Of a stretch of 64,000 nt of DNA, positions 18,379 through 28,118 are shown piece by piece. Every line of letters begins with the position of its first letter. Positions within the stretch are counted from its first letter, which is position 1. Under the pieces are notes generated by a model, which was not told the DNA's origin, did no database searches, and saw nothing but the letters and a program-made list of their open reading frames with translations. The stretch lies in contig JANXYB010000076.1 of NCBI GenBank assembly GCA_025350325.1, positions 1-64,000 of the forward strand. The letters run 5' to 3'. Position numbers and translations under genes: made by a program. This DNA comes from Acidobacteriaceae bacterium. GTDB lineage: Bacteria > Acidobacteriota > Terriglobia > Terriglobales > Acidobacteriaceae.

Positions 18379-18876
18379 TCAGCGTCCAACTAGCCCATGC
18401 TCTTCCCTGCCCATTCAGCCCTGCCAACCTCCCCTGATCCTCAAACGGCCTTCAGATGAGAATTTTGCAACCAATCGAGCCGCGCGTCAGCCAAAGATAG
18501 GCGATTACGCCAACCATCCAGACCCGGACGCTCAGCAAATGAGGTCACTCGTTCAGTGCTGCGAAAGGTTGCCGCGGCCTGGAGCTACTCGACCTTGGCC
18601 CTTTCTGAAGCCTGCCCAGGTGTAATCGCCTGTCACCTTGATGTGTTCCCAGCCCCGCTAGTCGACCAATGCGCCAAGGCGGCGATCACATACCGCCCGC
18701 TGGCTACAGCGCGTTTAACTAAGGGCCTTGCATTGTCTGCGCACTTTGTGATATAATACTAAAGGTCCGTTGATGAAAATGCGGTCTGGTAGATTGGCAT
18801 TTCAAAACATCCCGTAACATGGCCCGCGTCGGGCTACCACAGCGCGACCCGGTTCCTCACCACGCACAGGAGAAAT

Positions 18877-19290
18877 ATGAGCCAACAAGTTAAAGAGTTT
18901 TTCAAAGCGTATGAAAGATCAACCTCTACCTCAGATACATCGGCAATCGGCGACTTATACGCGGCTACATTCATGTTCGGCGCGGTCAACGGAGTTCAGG
19001 CGGTCACACGGGAAGACTTCCTCAAAGTCGTACCGAGAATGAAGGCTCACCTCTCTTCGATGGGGCTTTTCGAGACCCAACTTCGCAACGTTGAAGTGCA
19101 TACAATAAATTCCAAATATCTAATCGCCAACGTCGATTGGAGAATGCAGATTCGGAGTTCATCGACCTGCAAGCATGTAGACGTATGCGCGACTTACGTA
19201 CTGATGCGAGGGCAAGACGATGCACTCTCGATCGTTTTCCAGATCGATCATCAGGATTTGGCAACTCTCATTAAAAATCAGCAAATTTGA
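18877..19290 (+). CDS. NTF2/SnoaL-like protein
   Basis: KEFFKAYERSTSTSDTSAIGDLYAATFMFGAVNGVQAVTREDFLKVVP pattern; RBS aggaga upstream. Confidence 0.65.
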   Translation: MSQQVKEFFKAYERSTSTSDTSAIGDLYAATFMFGAVNGVQAVTREDFLKVVPRMKAHLSSMGLFETQLRNVEVHTINSKYLIANVDWRMQIRSSSTCKHVDVCATYVLMRGQDDALSIVFQIDHQDLATLIKNQQI

Positions 19291-19535
19291 GCGGTGCGTA
19301 CGGGCTTGATAAGAGGAATGGCACATCCGACGCAAGCACTTTCAAAGATGCGATTCGGCAACATAAGCTAATCGACCAAGTCATCCAAACATCTGAAAAT
19401 TTCTTCAGATAATTTGCAAGACATGCGAGCTCGACTATCGAACCGCAATCTCATCCCAGACAAGTCCCAATCGAACAGTGCGCAGGGTCGCGCCACGCCA
19501 CTAGCCCTGAGCCACACCCGCCTTCAACCCAGCCG

Positions 19536-21914
19536 TCAATGACCGGCGACTTCAACCACCGCACTGTCTTGCACGCTCCAGGCCGCCGCCCCCTCATGCG
19601 TGAGTTGCTGTTTTGCGTCATCCCAATGCAGCTTGGTGATCGATCCCGCGCCCTTTTCATACGCGTAAGTCATGCCATCGTCATTGAAAAGCGTGAAGCT
19701 GGCGTCGCCCCCCGGATACACCCGCACCTTCGCGATGGCCTGCACCTGGTGCGTGCTTTCCACTTCCGCTCCCATGGGAATAATCGAACCCGCGCGCACA
19801 AACAAGGGCATGGTATCGATGGGCGCTGCCACCGTAACGGTCTGGCCGCCCTTCAGTTTTTCATTGGTCCAGTAGTTGTACCAGTCCGGACCCGCGGGTA
19901 GATACACTTTGCGGCTGGTCGCGCCCTGTTCCGTTACAGGAGCCACCAAAAACGCCGGTCCGAACATGTACTCATCGCGCAGATCGGCAACATTCGCGTC
20001 GTTGGGAAAGTCCAGCGGCAACGCGCGCATAAACGGCGCACCGTTGAGCCACGTCTGATATCCCAGCGAATAAATGTATGGCATCAGTTGATAGCGCAGG
20101 CGCAAATACTTTTCTAGAATCGGCTCCGCCTGCTTGCCATACGACCACACTTCATTGGTCCGCCTGCTGCCGTGCGAACGGAAAATCGGCAGGAACGAAG
20201 CGTATTCAAACCATCGCGTATAAAGCTCCGGATAGTCGTCGTAGCCGCCCACATTGTCCCGCGCATCCGACGGATCGAGCAGTGGCGTGTGCGCCGGATG
20301 ATGCTCCTCGGGTAGATACTGCCAACCGCCCGTGTCGTTCGACCAGTAAGTAATTCCCGAAGCCGCGAAGTCGAGGCCAGTCGGTACCTGACGCTTTAGC
20401 GTGTCCCAGGTGGGATAGATGTCAGACGACCACACAATCGCCCCGTTTCGCTGCACTCCAAGGTACGCATCGCGCGATAAAATCAACGCCCGCTTTTGCG
20501 GTTCGTCCTTACGAAATCCGTCGTACAGCGCCGCCGTGTGAAACAGCGGATAGACGTTGTAAAACTGCGTTCCCGGCCCAATCTTGTAGTAGGCGCCATT
20601 GGGCGGCAAATCGGGTTCCGTCTCATCTGCCCACAGCGAATCGAAACCCTTGTTGAGAATATTGTCGCGAATCGTTTTCCAGTACCACGCCGCAGCGTCG
20701 GGATTGGTTGTGTCGATATCCGAGCCCGCACGATCGTACGGCTGCCCATCCAGCGGTTTTCCATCCGCCGTGTGAATGAGCCACCCCTTCTGCAACAGCT
20801 CCGGGTAAAAACGGCTTTCGGGAACAAAGCGCGGCCACACGCTGATCATGGTTTCAAAGCCCATAGCGTGCAGTTGCTTGTTCATCGCCGTAGGGTCAGG
20901 CCAGGCCTTGGGGTCGAGATCCATCTGCCCCATCTTGGTGTAGTAAAACCAGTCCACTACCATCACATCCGCGGGCAAATGCCGGTCGCGATAGCCCTTC
21001 GCAACCGAGAGCACTTCTTCCTGGCTCGAGTACCGCTGCTTGCATTGAATGTAGCCATACGCAGCCTTGGGCAGCATCGGCGTCGGACCGGTCAGCAAAC
21101 GATATCCGGCGTAAAGTTCATCGGCTGTTGCCCCCGCGATCACAAAAAATGAAACCCGATCACCCACTTCAGACGACCACGTGGTCCGCTCGTTAAATCC
21201 CGCAACGATTGTTGTTTTCGACGGATTGTCCCATATCAGCCCATAGCCCTTGTTGGTCACTAAAAATGGAACGCATGTCGTCGGCGCAGCGGGAGACGTG
21301 TAGTCATTCCAGCAACGCACCGGGTGACCGCGATGATCGAGAAAACCTTCGTGATTGTCGCCCAGGCCGTAGTAGTGCTCATCGTTTGGAGAGACAAAAT
21401 CCGCACCGACCGTATAAAACTCCGGGTCGGTAGATCGCCGATCATTGAGCAAGCTGGCCGTGCCGTCTTTGTGGTTGGGCACCGACTGCGACCAGCCTGT
21501 CATCTCAAGCAGCTTCTTGCCCTCGGGCGTGGTGAAGGTGATATGCGCGCCCGGAGTCGACCCATTGAAAAACTTAGCGATGTCGACCTGCGTGTGCAGC
21601 CGTGGCTCGGCAGGCGGATGCGCGCGCTCTACGTTCACGACCATGCGCGACGACCGGTAAACCTCCGTCTGCTCCGTCTCTGTCTTGCTCCACCCATCCG
21701 CGCCAGGCTTCGCCACGAACCCATAACCCGGCCCCGCCAGCGCTGATTCTGGCTTAAGACTCAGCGTTACACGCAGAATATTTTGCGCGTATGGTTCGAG
21801 CACAATCGTTTCGCCCTTGCGATCGATTTGCATCCGCTGTGCTGCCGTCTGGGCAACACCGCTGACGGTCAGCACCGCAGCAAAGACAGACAGGGCGATT
21901 GAACACCTTTTCAT
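19536..21914 (-). CDS. Glycoside hydrolase family 31 (alpha-xylosidase/alpha-glucosidase-like), secreted
   Basis: FDSLWADETEPDLPPNG catalytic region, YGYIQCKQRYSSQEEVL, signal peptide from internal ATG MKRCSIALSVFAAVLTVSGVAQ. Confidence 0.93.
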   Translation of the reverse strand: MKRCSIALSVFAAVLTVSGVAQTAAQRMQIDRKGETIVLEPYAQNILRVTLSLKPESALAGPGYGFVAKPGADGWSKTETEQTEVYRSSRMVVNVERAHPPAEPRLHTQVDIAKFFNGSTPGAHITFTTPEGKKLLEMTGWSQSVPNHKDGTASLLNDRRSTDPEFYTVGADFVSPNDEHYYGLGDNHEGFLDHRGHPVRCWNDYTSPAAPTTCVPFLVTNKGYGLIWDNPSKTTIVAGFNERTTWSSEVGDRVSFFVIAGATADELYAGYRLLTGPTPMLPKAAYGYIQCKQRYSSQEEVLSVAKGYRDRHLPADVMVVDWFYYTKMGQMDLDPKAWPDPTAMNKQLHAMGFETMISVWPRFVPESRFYPELLQKGWLIHTADGKPLDGQPYDRAGSDIDTTNPDAAAWYWKTIRDNILNKGFDSLWADETEPDLPPNGAYYKIGPGTQFYNVYPLFHTAALYDGFRKDEPQKRALILSRDAYLGVQRNGAIVWSSDIYPTWDTLKRQVPTGLDFAASGITYWSNDTGGWQYLPEEHHPAHTPLLDPSDARDNVGGYDDYPELYTRWFEYASFLPIFRSHGSRRTNEVWSYGKQAEPILEKYLRLRYQLMPYIYSLGYQTWLNGAPFMRALPLDFPNDANVADLRDEYMFGPAFLVAPVTEQGATSRKVYLPAGPDWYNYWTNEKLKGGQTVTVAAPIDTMPLFVRAGSIIPMGAEVESTHQVQAIAKVRVYPGGDASFTLFNDDGMTYAYEKGAGSITKLHWDDAKQQLTHEGAAAWSVQDSAVVEVAGH

Positions 21915-22044
21915 TAACGGCTCCATGAATTTCGTAGGCACTACAGGCGCGTGAATAATTGGCTGCGAAATGAGTGTAAACCGATTCACTGGCTCTGTCT
22001 CACTCGCTCCGCAATCCGCGCCGCAGGAAACGATACGATAAGGC

Positions 22045-22932
22045 GTGGCGCAAGCGAAGTTGATCTGGGAATCAAAAACCGTGCTCCTCCTTGTGATGCC
22101 TTTCGTTGCCGCCAGCGCAGTGCTGCTGACGCATTGGTGGGCCGTCCAGGTTCCTTCTGTCGCAATCTGGACTGTCGGCCTCAGCCTGCTGCTCGGCATC
22201 ATTGCTCTCCAGACGCGCTCTGCCACACCGGGCGCGGCCGCAGCCGGCGCTGCCATCAACGCATGCCTCATGTTCTCGACAACCATGTTTCCCTACCAGC
22301 CGTGGCACACCGCCGTCGTACCGCTTGCGGCCGTACTGGTACTCACATCGCTGGCGACGCGTTTCGGCCACAAACGTAAAGAGCGCCTCGGCACCGCCGA
22401 GAGTCGTCGCGGAAGATCCGCATCGCAGGTAGCGGCCAACCTCGGCATCGCGGTCATCGCGTCCAATGATTTGATTCAGTCGTGGATGATGAATCAACGC
22501 TGGCTCGCCCTCACGCGGCAATCTCCCTCCGCCTTCTTTACGATTGCCCTCGCAGCACTCGCCGAGGCCGCAGCCGATACCGTCTCTTCTGAACTAGGCC
22601 AGGTCTTCAGCACGCATCCGCGCATGATCACAAACTTGCGGCGCACTGACCCCGGCACCGACGGTGCCATCAGCCTCGGCGGCACCTTCGCCGGAACTTT
22701 TGCTGCGGCCATCGTCGCCGCCGCAGGCTCTCTGGCGCTGCACGGAGGTCTATCCATGATGGCAGTGAGCTGGGCCGGCGGCGTCTTCGGTCTGTTCTTT
22801 GACAGCCTGCTCGGCGCCACATGGGAGCAGCGCGGAGCTCTCAACAACGACGCCGTCAATTTTCTATCGACCGCCAGCGCCGCCGCCTTCGCACTGGTAT
22901 TGATGGCCTTTCTTCCACATGTGAGGGGATAA
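22045..22932 (+). CDS. DUF92 family membrane protein
   Basis: Hydrophobic; AEAAADTVSSELGQ, GTDGAISLGGTFAGTFAA, GGVFGLFFDSLLGATWEQRG motifs; GTG start. Confidence 0.85.
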   Translation: MAQAKLIWESKTVLLLVMPFVAASAVLLTHWWAVQVPSVAIWTVGLSLLLGIIALQTRSATPGAAAAGAAINACLMFSTTMFPYQPWHTAVVPLAAVLVLTSLATRFGHKRKERLGTAESRRGRSASQVAANLGIAVIASNDLIQSWMMNQRWLALTRQSPSAFFTIALAALAEAAADTVSSELGQVFSTHPRMITNLRRTDPGTDGAISLGGTFAGTFAAAIVAAAGSLALHGGLSMMAVSWAGGVFGLFFDSLLGATWEQRGALNNDAVNFLSTASAAAFALVLMAFLPHVRG

Positions 22933-22935
22933 CAA

Positions 22936-23050
22936 AAGGCGGGTGCCCCATCCTTGACGCAGTCAAGGGTGGGAGAGCACGAACATTCATCTCTCCATTT
23001 GTCATCTTGAGCGTAGCGCAGGTAGTCGAAAGACCTGCGGTTGCTTCTAG
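22936..23050 (+). repeat. Intergenic repeat cluster (families B and A)
   Basis: gcgggtgccccatccttgacgcagtcaagggtgggagagcacgaa then catcttgagcgtagcgcaggtagtcgaaagacctgcggttgcttct; related copies at 27080-27530, 28048, 36796, 59634. Confidence 0.85.
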
Positions 23051-23164
23051 CAATTCAACGTCAAGCCGGGCACTCCATTCGTGACCGCAGTGTCATCGCG
23101 TGCATGAGTGGGATACCCCGAAACCTCACCCGACCATGATTCGGTGTAGGAAGAAAAGTGAACC

Positions 23165-23785
23165 TCACCCCAAATGCAACCGCCAAGCCGTATAGGTCAC
23201 AATCTCGTGCACGACGCGCTGTGTCTCTCCTGCATTGCCCTCGATCTGCACGCGCGGACGCGGCGACGTCAATACATCCAGCCCATTGGCCGAGCAGATT
23301 TCATGAATGCGAAAAAGATGTGTGGCATCACTCACCACGACCAGCCGCCGCAGCCCGTTTGCCCGAGCGATTACAGCCACGCGGCGCGACGATTCCTCAG
23401 TATCTTTGCTCTCGGTTTCAGCGATGATGTCCGACGCCGGAACGCCGGCCCCGATCAAATATTCGCGGCCGACCGCGCCCTCTGAATACTGATCGCCCCC
23501 GCCACCGCCCAGCGTAATGATCAGAGGAGCGATGCCGCGACTATAGAGCGACTCCGCATGATCCAGCCGCGATCTAAAAACCGGCGAGGGATGGCCGTCA
23601 TATTCCGCCGCGCCAAAAACCACAATCGCATCGGCTGGGGCTGCCATATCCTCTGAAGCATAGCGCTCGATCTGCACGTAGACCCAACGACACCAGCCCG
23701 CAATTCCGATCCCAACCATCAGTAGCAGCAGAAGAATCGCACGCCAGATTCTGCTGCTCGACTTTGGTCTTGGCGACGTCCGCAT
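23165..23785 (-). CDS. YdcF-like DUF218 protein, membrane anchored
   Basis: ADAIVVFGAAEYDGHPSPVFRSRLDHAESLY...LIITLGGGGGDQYSEG...SKDTEESSR. Confidence 0.9.
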   Translation of the reverse strand: MRTSPRPKSSSRIWRAILLLLLMVGIGIAGWCRWVYVQIERYASEDMAAPADAIVVFGAAEYDGHPSPVFRSRLDHAESLYSRGIAPLIITLGGGGGDQYSEGAVGREYLIGAGVPASDIIAETESKDTEESSRRVAVIARANGLRRLVVVSDATHLFRIHEICSANGLDVLTSPRPRVQIEGNAGETQRVVHEIVTYTAWRLHLG

Positions 23786-23794
23786 CAGGGGGTC

Positions 23795-24439
23795 TTACCG
23801 CTGCATAACCATGACGATTTCGTGCGTGGGGATAGCGCCTTCGCGAAGAATTTCCCACCGCCCCTCGCCCAGCGAGAGGTCGACTATCGTAGTCGGCAGC
23901 GCACGGCCCGTCGGACCGCCATCGATGATCAGGGGAATGCGGTCGCCAATCTGATCGCGAACGCAGGCCGCATGCGTGCACTCCGCCGCGCCCTGCAGGT
24001 TCGCGGCTGTTGCCGTGATGGGCAGGCCAAACCGCTCCACCACAGCGCGCGCAATGGTCGCGTCGGGTACGCGCAACGCCACGTTGCCCGTGTTTGCCGT
24101 CGAACGCAGTGGCAACTTGGTGCCGGCTCGCACAATAATCGTGAGCGGCCCCGGCCAGAATTTGTCAGCAAGCTTGTCAAGCATCGGATCGGTGTCACGC
24201 GCCAATTCATACGCCTGGGCCAGGCCGGAAATCAGCAGCGAGAGCGGCTTATGCTTCTGCCGGCTCTTGATCTGGTAGATACTCTCGACCGCATGCAGAT
24301 TCACCGGGTCGACGGCCAGGCCGTAGAAGGTGTCAGTGGGCAACGCAACAACAAAGCCTTTGCGCAGACACGAAACGATGTAGTCTATCCGGTCTGGTTC
24401 GGGTTCATCGGGATGGACGCGCAAGATTTCCGCGGACAA
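23795..24439 (-). CDS. tsaC: L-threonylcarbamoyladenylate synthase (Sua5/YrdC/TsaC)
   Basis: GFVVALPTDTFYGLAVD, IYQIKSRQKHKPLSLLIS, KFWPGPLTIIV. Confidence 0.93.
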   Translation of the reverse strand: MSAEILRVHPDEPEPDRIDYIVSCLRKGFVVALPTDTFYGLAVDPVNLHAVESIYQIKSRQKHKPLSLLISGLAQAYELARDTDPMLDKLADKFWPGPLTIIVRAGTKLPLRSTANTGNVALRVPDATIARAVVERFGLPITATAANLQGAAECTHAACVRDQIGDRIPLIIDGGPTGRALPTTIVDLSLGEGRWEILREGAIPTHEIVMVMQR

Positions 24440-24699
24440 GAAGGTCTACCTCGGTTCCCTCAAGCGATTCACACTCGCCTTTTTAAATGAGCGTCGCAGG
24501 ATCGTAGCGCTCAACACCCTCAGGACCCTGCCTCTGATCGACGTAACGCAACCTCATGGTGAAAACGCAAATTTTGCATCCGCCAAACTCGGAAGCTATC
24601 ACAGCACCGGCCATGGTGCAAGTGAACTGCCGCACGCCATACGGCCACTCCTCACTCAGACGGCTTAAAATCGGCTAAGCGTCGGTACGCATTCCACAA

Positions 24700-25539
24700 A
24701 TGACTACCAGAATTGTACATAGTAAGCAGAATGCCCGCCTCAAACAATTGCGCCGCGCCTTCGCCCACCCCGGCCGCGGTCAGCAAAACCTCGCGGGAAT
24801 CGAAGGGCCAAACCTGCTGGCTGAAGCGTTGCATGCAGGCCTCCACATCGACTGTGTCTTCGCCGCCGCCCCTGAGGGTGAACAGCTCATCAAGGCAATG
24901 CACTTGCCCTCGCACATTGAAGTACTCGTGATGCCCCGCCCCTTGCTCGACTCCGCTCTGGGCACCGAAACCCCGCAACCCGTCGCCGCCCTCGTCGAGC
25001 CGCCCGATTGGACGTGGGCGCATGTACTCGGCATCCACAAAAGCACCGCGCCCCTCCTCCTCGTCCTCGCCGGCCTGCAAGACCCCGGTAACCTCGGCAC
25101 CATTGTCCGGTCCGCTGAAGCCTTCGGCGCCGACGGCATCATCTGCCTCCCCGGAACCGTCAGTGCATGGAACCCGAAAGCCGTGCGCGCCTCGGCCGGC
25201 AGCCTCTTTCGCCTTCCCCTCCTCACCGTCCCCGCGGCCGAAGCATTCGCCCACCTGCGCGAGGCTGGCTTGAAAATATTCGCGACCACGGCCACCGCCG
25301 GGCATCCCGCACACAGTGAAGACCTGACCTTGCCGACCGCCATTCTCATCGGCAACGAGGGCAACGGCATTCCCGCTGAACTGGCCGCCCTCACCGATGC
25401 CGCACTCACCATTCCCTGCCCCGGCCCCGTCGAAAGCCTCAACGCAGCGGTCGCTGCGAGTGTGCTCCTTTATGAGGCGTCGCGGCAACGTTCAACGGGC
25501 ACACTCGCCCCTCCCGCGCATCGAAAGAAGCAGCCATGA
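24700..25539 (+). CDS. TrmH/SpoU family RNA 2'-O-methyltransferase
   Basis: LAGLQDPGNLGTIVRSAEAFGADGIIC, ILIGNEGNGIP, ESLNAAVAASVLLYEASRQR. Confidence 0.93.
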   Translation: MTTRIVHSKQNARLKQLRRAFAHPGRGQQNLAGIEGPNLLAEALHAGLHIDCVFAAAPEGEQLIKAMHLPSHIEVLVMPRPLLDSALGTETPQPVAALVEPPDWTWAHVLGIHKSTAPLLLVLAGLQDPGNLGTIVRSAEAFGADGIICLPGTVSAWNPKAVRASAGSLFRLPLLTVPAAEAFAHLREAGLKIFATTATAGHPAHSEDLTLPTAILIGNEGNGIPAELAALTDAALTIPCPGPVESLNAAVAASVLLYEASRQRSTGTLAPPAHRKKQP

Positions 25540-27077
25540 GCCTTTTCGACGGAATCCCCGAGGGCTTTGAAAAATCTTCCAGCGGCAAGCCCCTCGTGGG
25601 CGCGCCCCTCGCTGAGCGCATGCGTCCCCGCACCCTCGAGGAATACAGCGGTCAGGAACACCTGCTCGGTCCCGGCAAGCCTCTGCGCGTCCAAATCGAA
25701 GGTTCCGAATCGACCACCAGCACCAGTTCCATGATCCTCTGGGGACCTCCGGGCGTAGGCAAGACCACACTCGCTAAGATCATTGCCGAAGCCACCCGCG
25801 CCAACTTCGTTGAGTTCTCCGCGGTCATGAGCGGCATTAAAGAAATCAAGCAGGTCATGGCTTCCGCCGCGCAGGCCGCTGAAATGCACTCGCGGACCAT
25901 CCTCTTTGTCGATGAAATTCATCGCTTCAATAAAGCCCAGCAGGACGCGTTCCTGCCCTACGTCGAGCGCGGGACGATTCGCCTCATTGGCGCAACCACC
26001 GAAAATCCTTCCTTTGAAATCATCTCCGCATTACTCTCCCGCTGCCGCGTCTACGTGCTCCATCCGCTCAGTGAAGGGCGCATCGTCGCTCTCCTGCGCC
26101 GCGCCGTCGAAGATAAGGAACGCGGCCTCGGCTCGCTCGGTCTAACCGCCGACGACGACGCCCTCGCCCTGATCGCCAGCTACTCCAACGGCGATTGCCG
26201 CTCTGCCTACAACACCCTTGAAGTAGCCGCGCAACTTGCCCAGGAACCGGCTACAAAGGTGTCCGAATCCATTGCAGATCCAGACGCAGATTCCGGCGTG
26301 CCAGAAATTGCGCCAAGCAAAGACGGCGCTTTGGCTTTCACGACAAAGGCAACCTCAAAGTTGCACATCCAAACTGTCGGCGTGCCTGAGGAAGGCGCTT
26401 CTGTCTTTACTTCAAATGCAACCGCTAAGTTGCATATCGACAAAGCGCTTGCCACTGAGGCCGTGCAGCAGCGCGTATTGGTGTACGACAAATCCGGCGA
26501 AGAGCATTACAACCTCATCTCCGCGCTGCACAAGAGCGTGCGCAACAGCGATCCCGACGCCGCTCTCTATTGGCTGGCGCGCATGTTTGCCGCCGGCGAA
26601 GATCCGCTCTACCTCGCGCGCCGCGTCGTGCGCATGGCCGTTGAAGATATCGGCCTCGCCGCGCCTGAGGCCCTCAATCTCTGCCTTTCCGCCAAAGAGA
26701 CGCTCGACTTTCTAGGATCTCCGGAGGGCGATCTAGCGCTGGCCGAAGCCGTTGTCTATCTTTGCCTCGCGCCCAAATCCAATTCGGTTTACACCGCCTA
26801 TGGCGCCGTGCAGCAAGAGATAGAACACACCCGCCAGGAGCCAGTTCCGCTGCATCTGCGCAACGCTCCCACGCGCATGATGCGTGAGCTCGACTACGGC
26901 AAGGGCTATCTCTACGCCCACGACGAAGAGGGCCGCGTAGCCGACATGGACTGCCTTCCCGATTCGCTCAAGGGCCGCAGCTACTATCAGCCCACGCAAG
27001 AGGGCCGCGAAAAAGTACTAGCCCAGCGCATGGAAGAAATTCGCCGCATACGAGCTTCAAAACACTCCAAGCCGTAA
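25536..27077 (+). CDS. rarA: Replication-associated recombination protein A (AAA ATPase)
   Basis: GPPGVGKTTLAKIIAE Walker A, VDEIHRFNKAQQD, LIGATTENPSFE, YNLISALHKSVRNSDPDAALYWLARM. Confidence 0.95.
   Translation: MSLFDGIPEGFEKSSSGKPLVGAPLAERMRPRTLEEYSGQEHLLGPGKPLRVQIEGSESTTSTSSMILWGPPGVGKTTLAKIIAEATRANFVEFSAVMSGIKEIKQVMASAAQAAEMHSRTILFVDEIHRFNKAQQDAFLPYVERGTIRLIGATTENPSFEIISALLSRCRVYVLHPLSEGRIVALLRRAVEDKERGLGSLGLTADDDALALIASYSNGDCRSAYNTLEVAAQLAQEPATKVSESIADPDADSGVPEIAPSKDGALAFTTKATSKLHIQTVGVPEEGASVFTSNATAKLHIDKALATEAVQQRVLVYDKSGEEHYNLISALHKSVRNSDPDAALYWLARMFAAGEDPLYLARRVVRMAVEDIGLAAPEALNLCLSAKETLDFLGSPEGDLALAEAVVYLCLAPKSNSVYTAYGAVQQEIEHTRQEPVPLHLRNAPTRMMRELDYGKGYLYAHDEEGRVADMDCLPDSLKGRSYYQPTQEGREKVLAQRMEEIRRIRASKHSKP
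26325..26438 (+). repeat. In-frame duplicated 45-bp coding repeat (two copies, 69-bp period) inside rarA
   Basis: Copies 26325-26369 and 26394-26438 encode GALAFTTKATSKLHI and GASVFTSNATAKLHI; each holds a GCAAC-N6-GTTGC inverted repeat. Confidence 0.8.
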
Positions 27078-27079
27078 CG

Positions 27080-27530
27080 TGTGTGCCGGGATGGGTGGGA
27101 AGCACGAACCGGAAACACGGCCTTGAATCATCTAGCTTGAAGGGGCACGGCTTCAGCCGCGCCATAAATGCCGGGTGCCCCACTCGTGACGCAGTCATAA
27201 GTGGGAAAGCACAAACCCAAACACCGACTTGATGAACCCAGCTTGCAAGGGGCCCGACTTCGCAGGCTGCCGAAAATCTCCCAGCCACTCAATAAATGCT
27301 ACATAGAGCTGAAGGGGCGCCGCTTCAGCCGCGCCATAAATACCACATAGAGAATGTGGCTTTAGCCCCCGAGGGAAATCCACGTCGTGTGCGGTGCCAG
27401 TTGCCCATCCATGACCGCACTCATAGGTGGGAAATCACAATCTTCATCTCTCCGAGTCATCTTTAAGCGAAGGTCAGGCTGCGACCGCAGCGGAAAGACC
27501 TGCGGTTGCTTCTGCAACCCAGGCCGCACC
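27080..27530 (+). repeat. Cluster of intergenic repeats (families A, B, C)
   Basis: cgggtgccccactcgtgacgcagtcataagtgggaaagcac, aaggggcacggcttcagccgcgccataaatgc and gaaagacctgcggttgcttctgcaaccc modules. Confidence 0.85.
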
Positions 27531-27616
27531 CGAACTTTGTTTTCTTCTGTGTATCCGTGGTGATTTTTCCGCTCGTTGCGATCCGCATTTTGTAATTTAC
27601 AGGGCCGATAAAATAA

Positions 27617-27652
27617 GTCCCCGGCATGTTCCTGCATGCCGGGGGTTCGTTT
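27617..27652. terminator. Perfect hairpin, likely intrinsic terminator for the minus-strand small ORF
   Basis: CCCCGGCATG-ttcctg-CATGCCGGGG, T-rich on both sides, immediately after stop of 27653-27847 ORF. Confidence 0.65.
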
Positions 27653-27847
27653 TTAAGATTCGCGGTCAACGACTTCCGACCCTCTAACCTTCTGCGGAGG
27701 ATCTCTTTCAGGGGACGTTTCGTTTTGGCGCATCGGTATCGGTCCGGGGGTCTGATCGTATGCACTGCGTGCGATCACCTTATGCGAAAACGTCGCGTGC
27801 TTTGGAGAGAGATGCGTTTTTAAATCGGATTTGTGTCCAAAGATCAT
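27653..27847 (-). CDS. 64-aa hypothetical protein
   Basis: MIFGHKSDLKTHLSPKHATFSHKVIARSAYDQ..., GGAG RBS upstream of ATG, hairpin right after stop. Confidence 0.5.
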   Translation of the reverse strand: MIFGHKSDLKTHLSPKHATFSHKVIARSAYDQTPGPIPMRQNETSPERDPPQKVRGSEVVDRES

Positions 27848-27994
27848 GATTGTCTCCAATCTTTCCTTTGGTCTTTCGTTACAGGTGCTCGTCTGCAGCA
27901 AGTCGTCATCAGCTACAGGCGAGGAATAGGTACCAACTTGCCAGCGAGTATACGCGCTCCTTCGAACCAATGCTTGCCCAATCTTTTGGCTATT

Positions 27995-28034
27995 TAGATT
28001 GTTGGTGTACCGCGTAGATTGTTGATGTAGCGCG
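27995..28034 (+). repeat. 20-bp tandem duplication
   Basis: tagattgttggtgtaccgcg / tagattgttgatgtagcgcg. Confidence 0.8.
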
Positions 28035-28047
28035 GTCGATCGAAAAA

Positions 28048-28118
28048 TGCATTGTCATCTTGAGCGAAGGTCGCTAGGCGACCGAAGTCGAAAGACCTGC
28101 GGTTGCTTCTAAAACCCA
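28048..28118 (+). repeat. Family A intergenic repeat
   Basis: cattgtcatcttgagcgaaggtcgctaggcgaccgaagtcgaaagacctgcggttgcttctaaaaccca. Confidence 0.85.

Noticed and set aside
23165-23195. caaatgcaaccgccaag resembles the rarA internal repeat
   Set aside because: Only about 12-14 matching bases and no inverted arm; within the ydcF 3' end; likely coincidence.
26968-27288. ORF MAGRFSAACEVGPLASWVHQVGVWVCAF... and the similar 36586..36882 ORF
   Set aside because: Both are translations of intergenic repeats (shared MARLKP...VWVCA strings), not genes.
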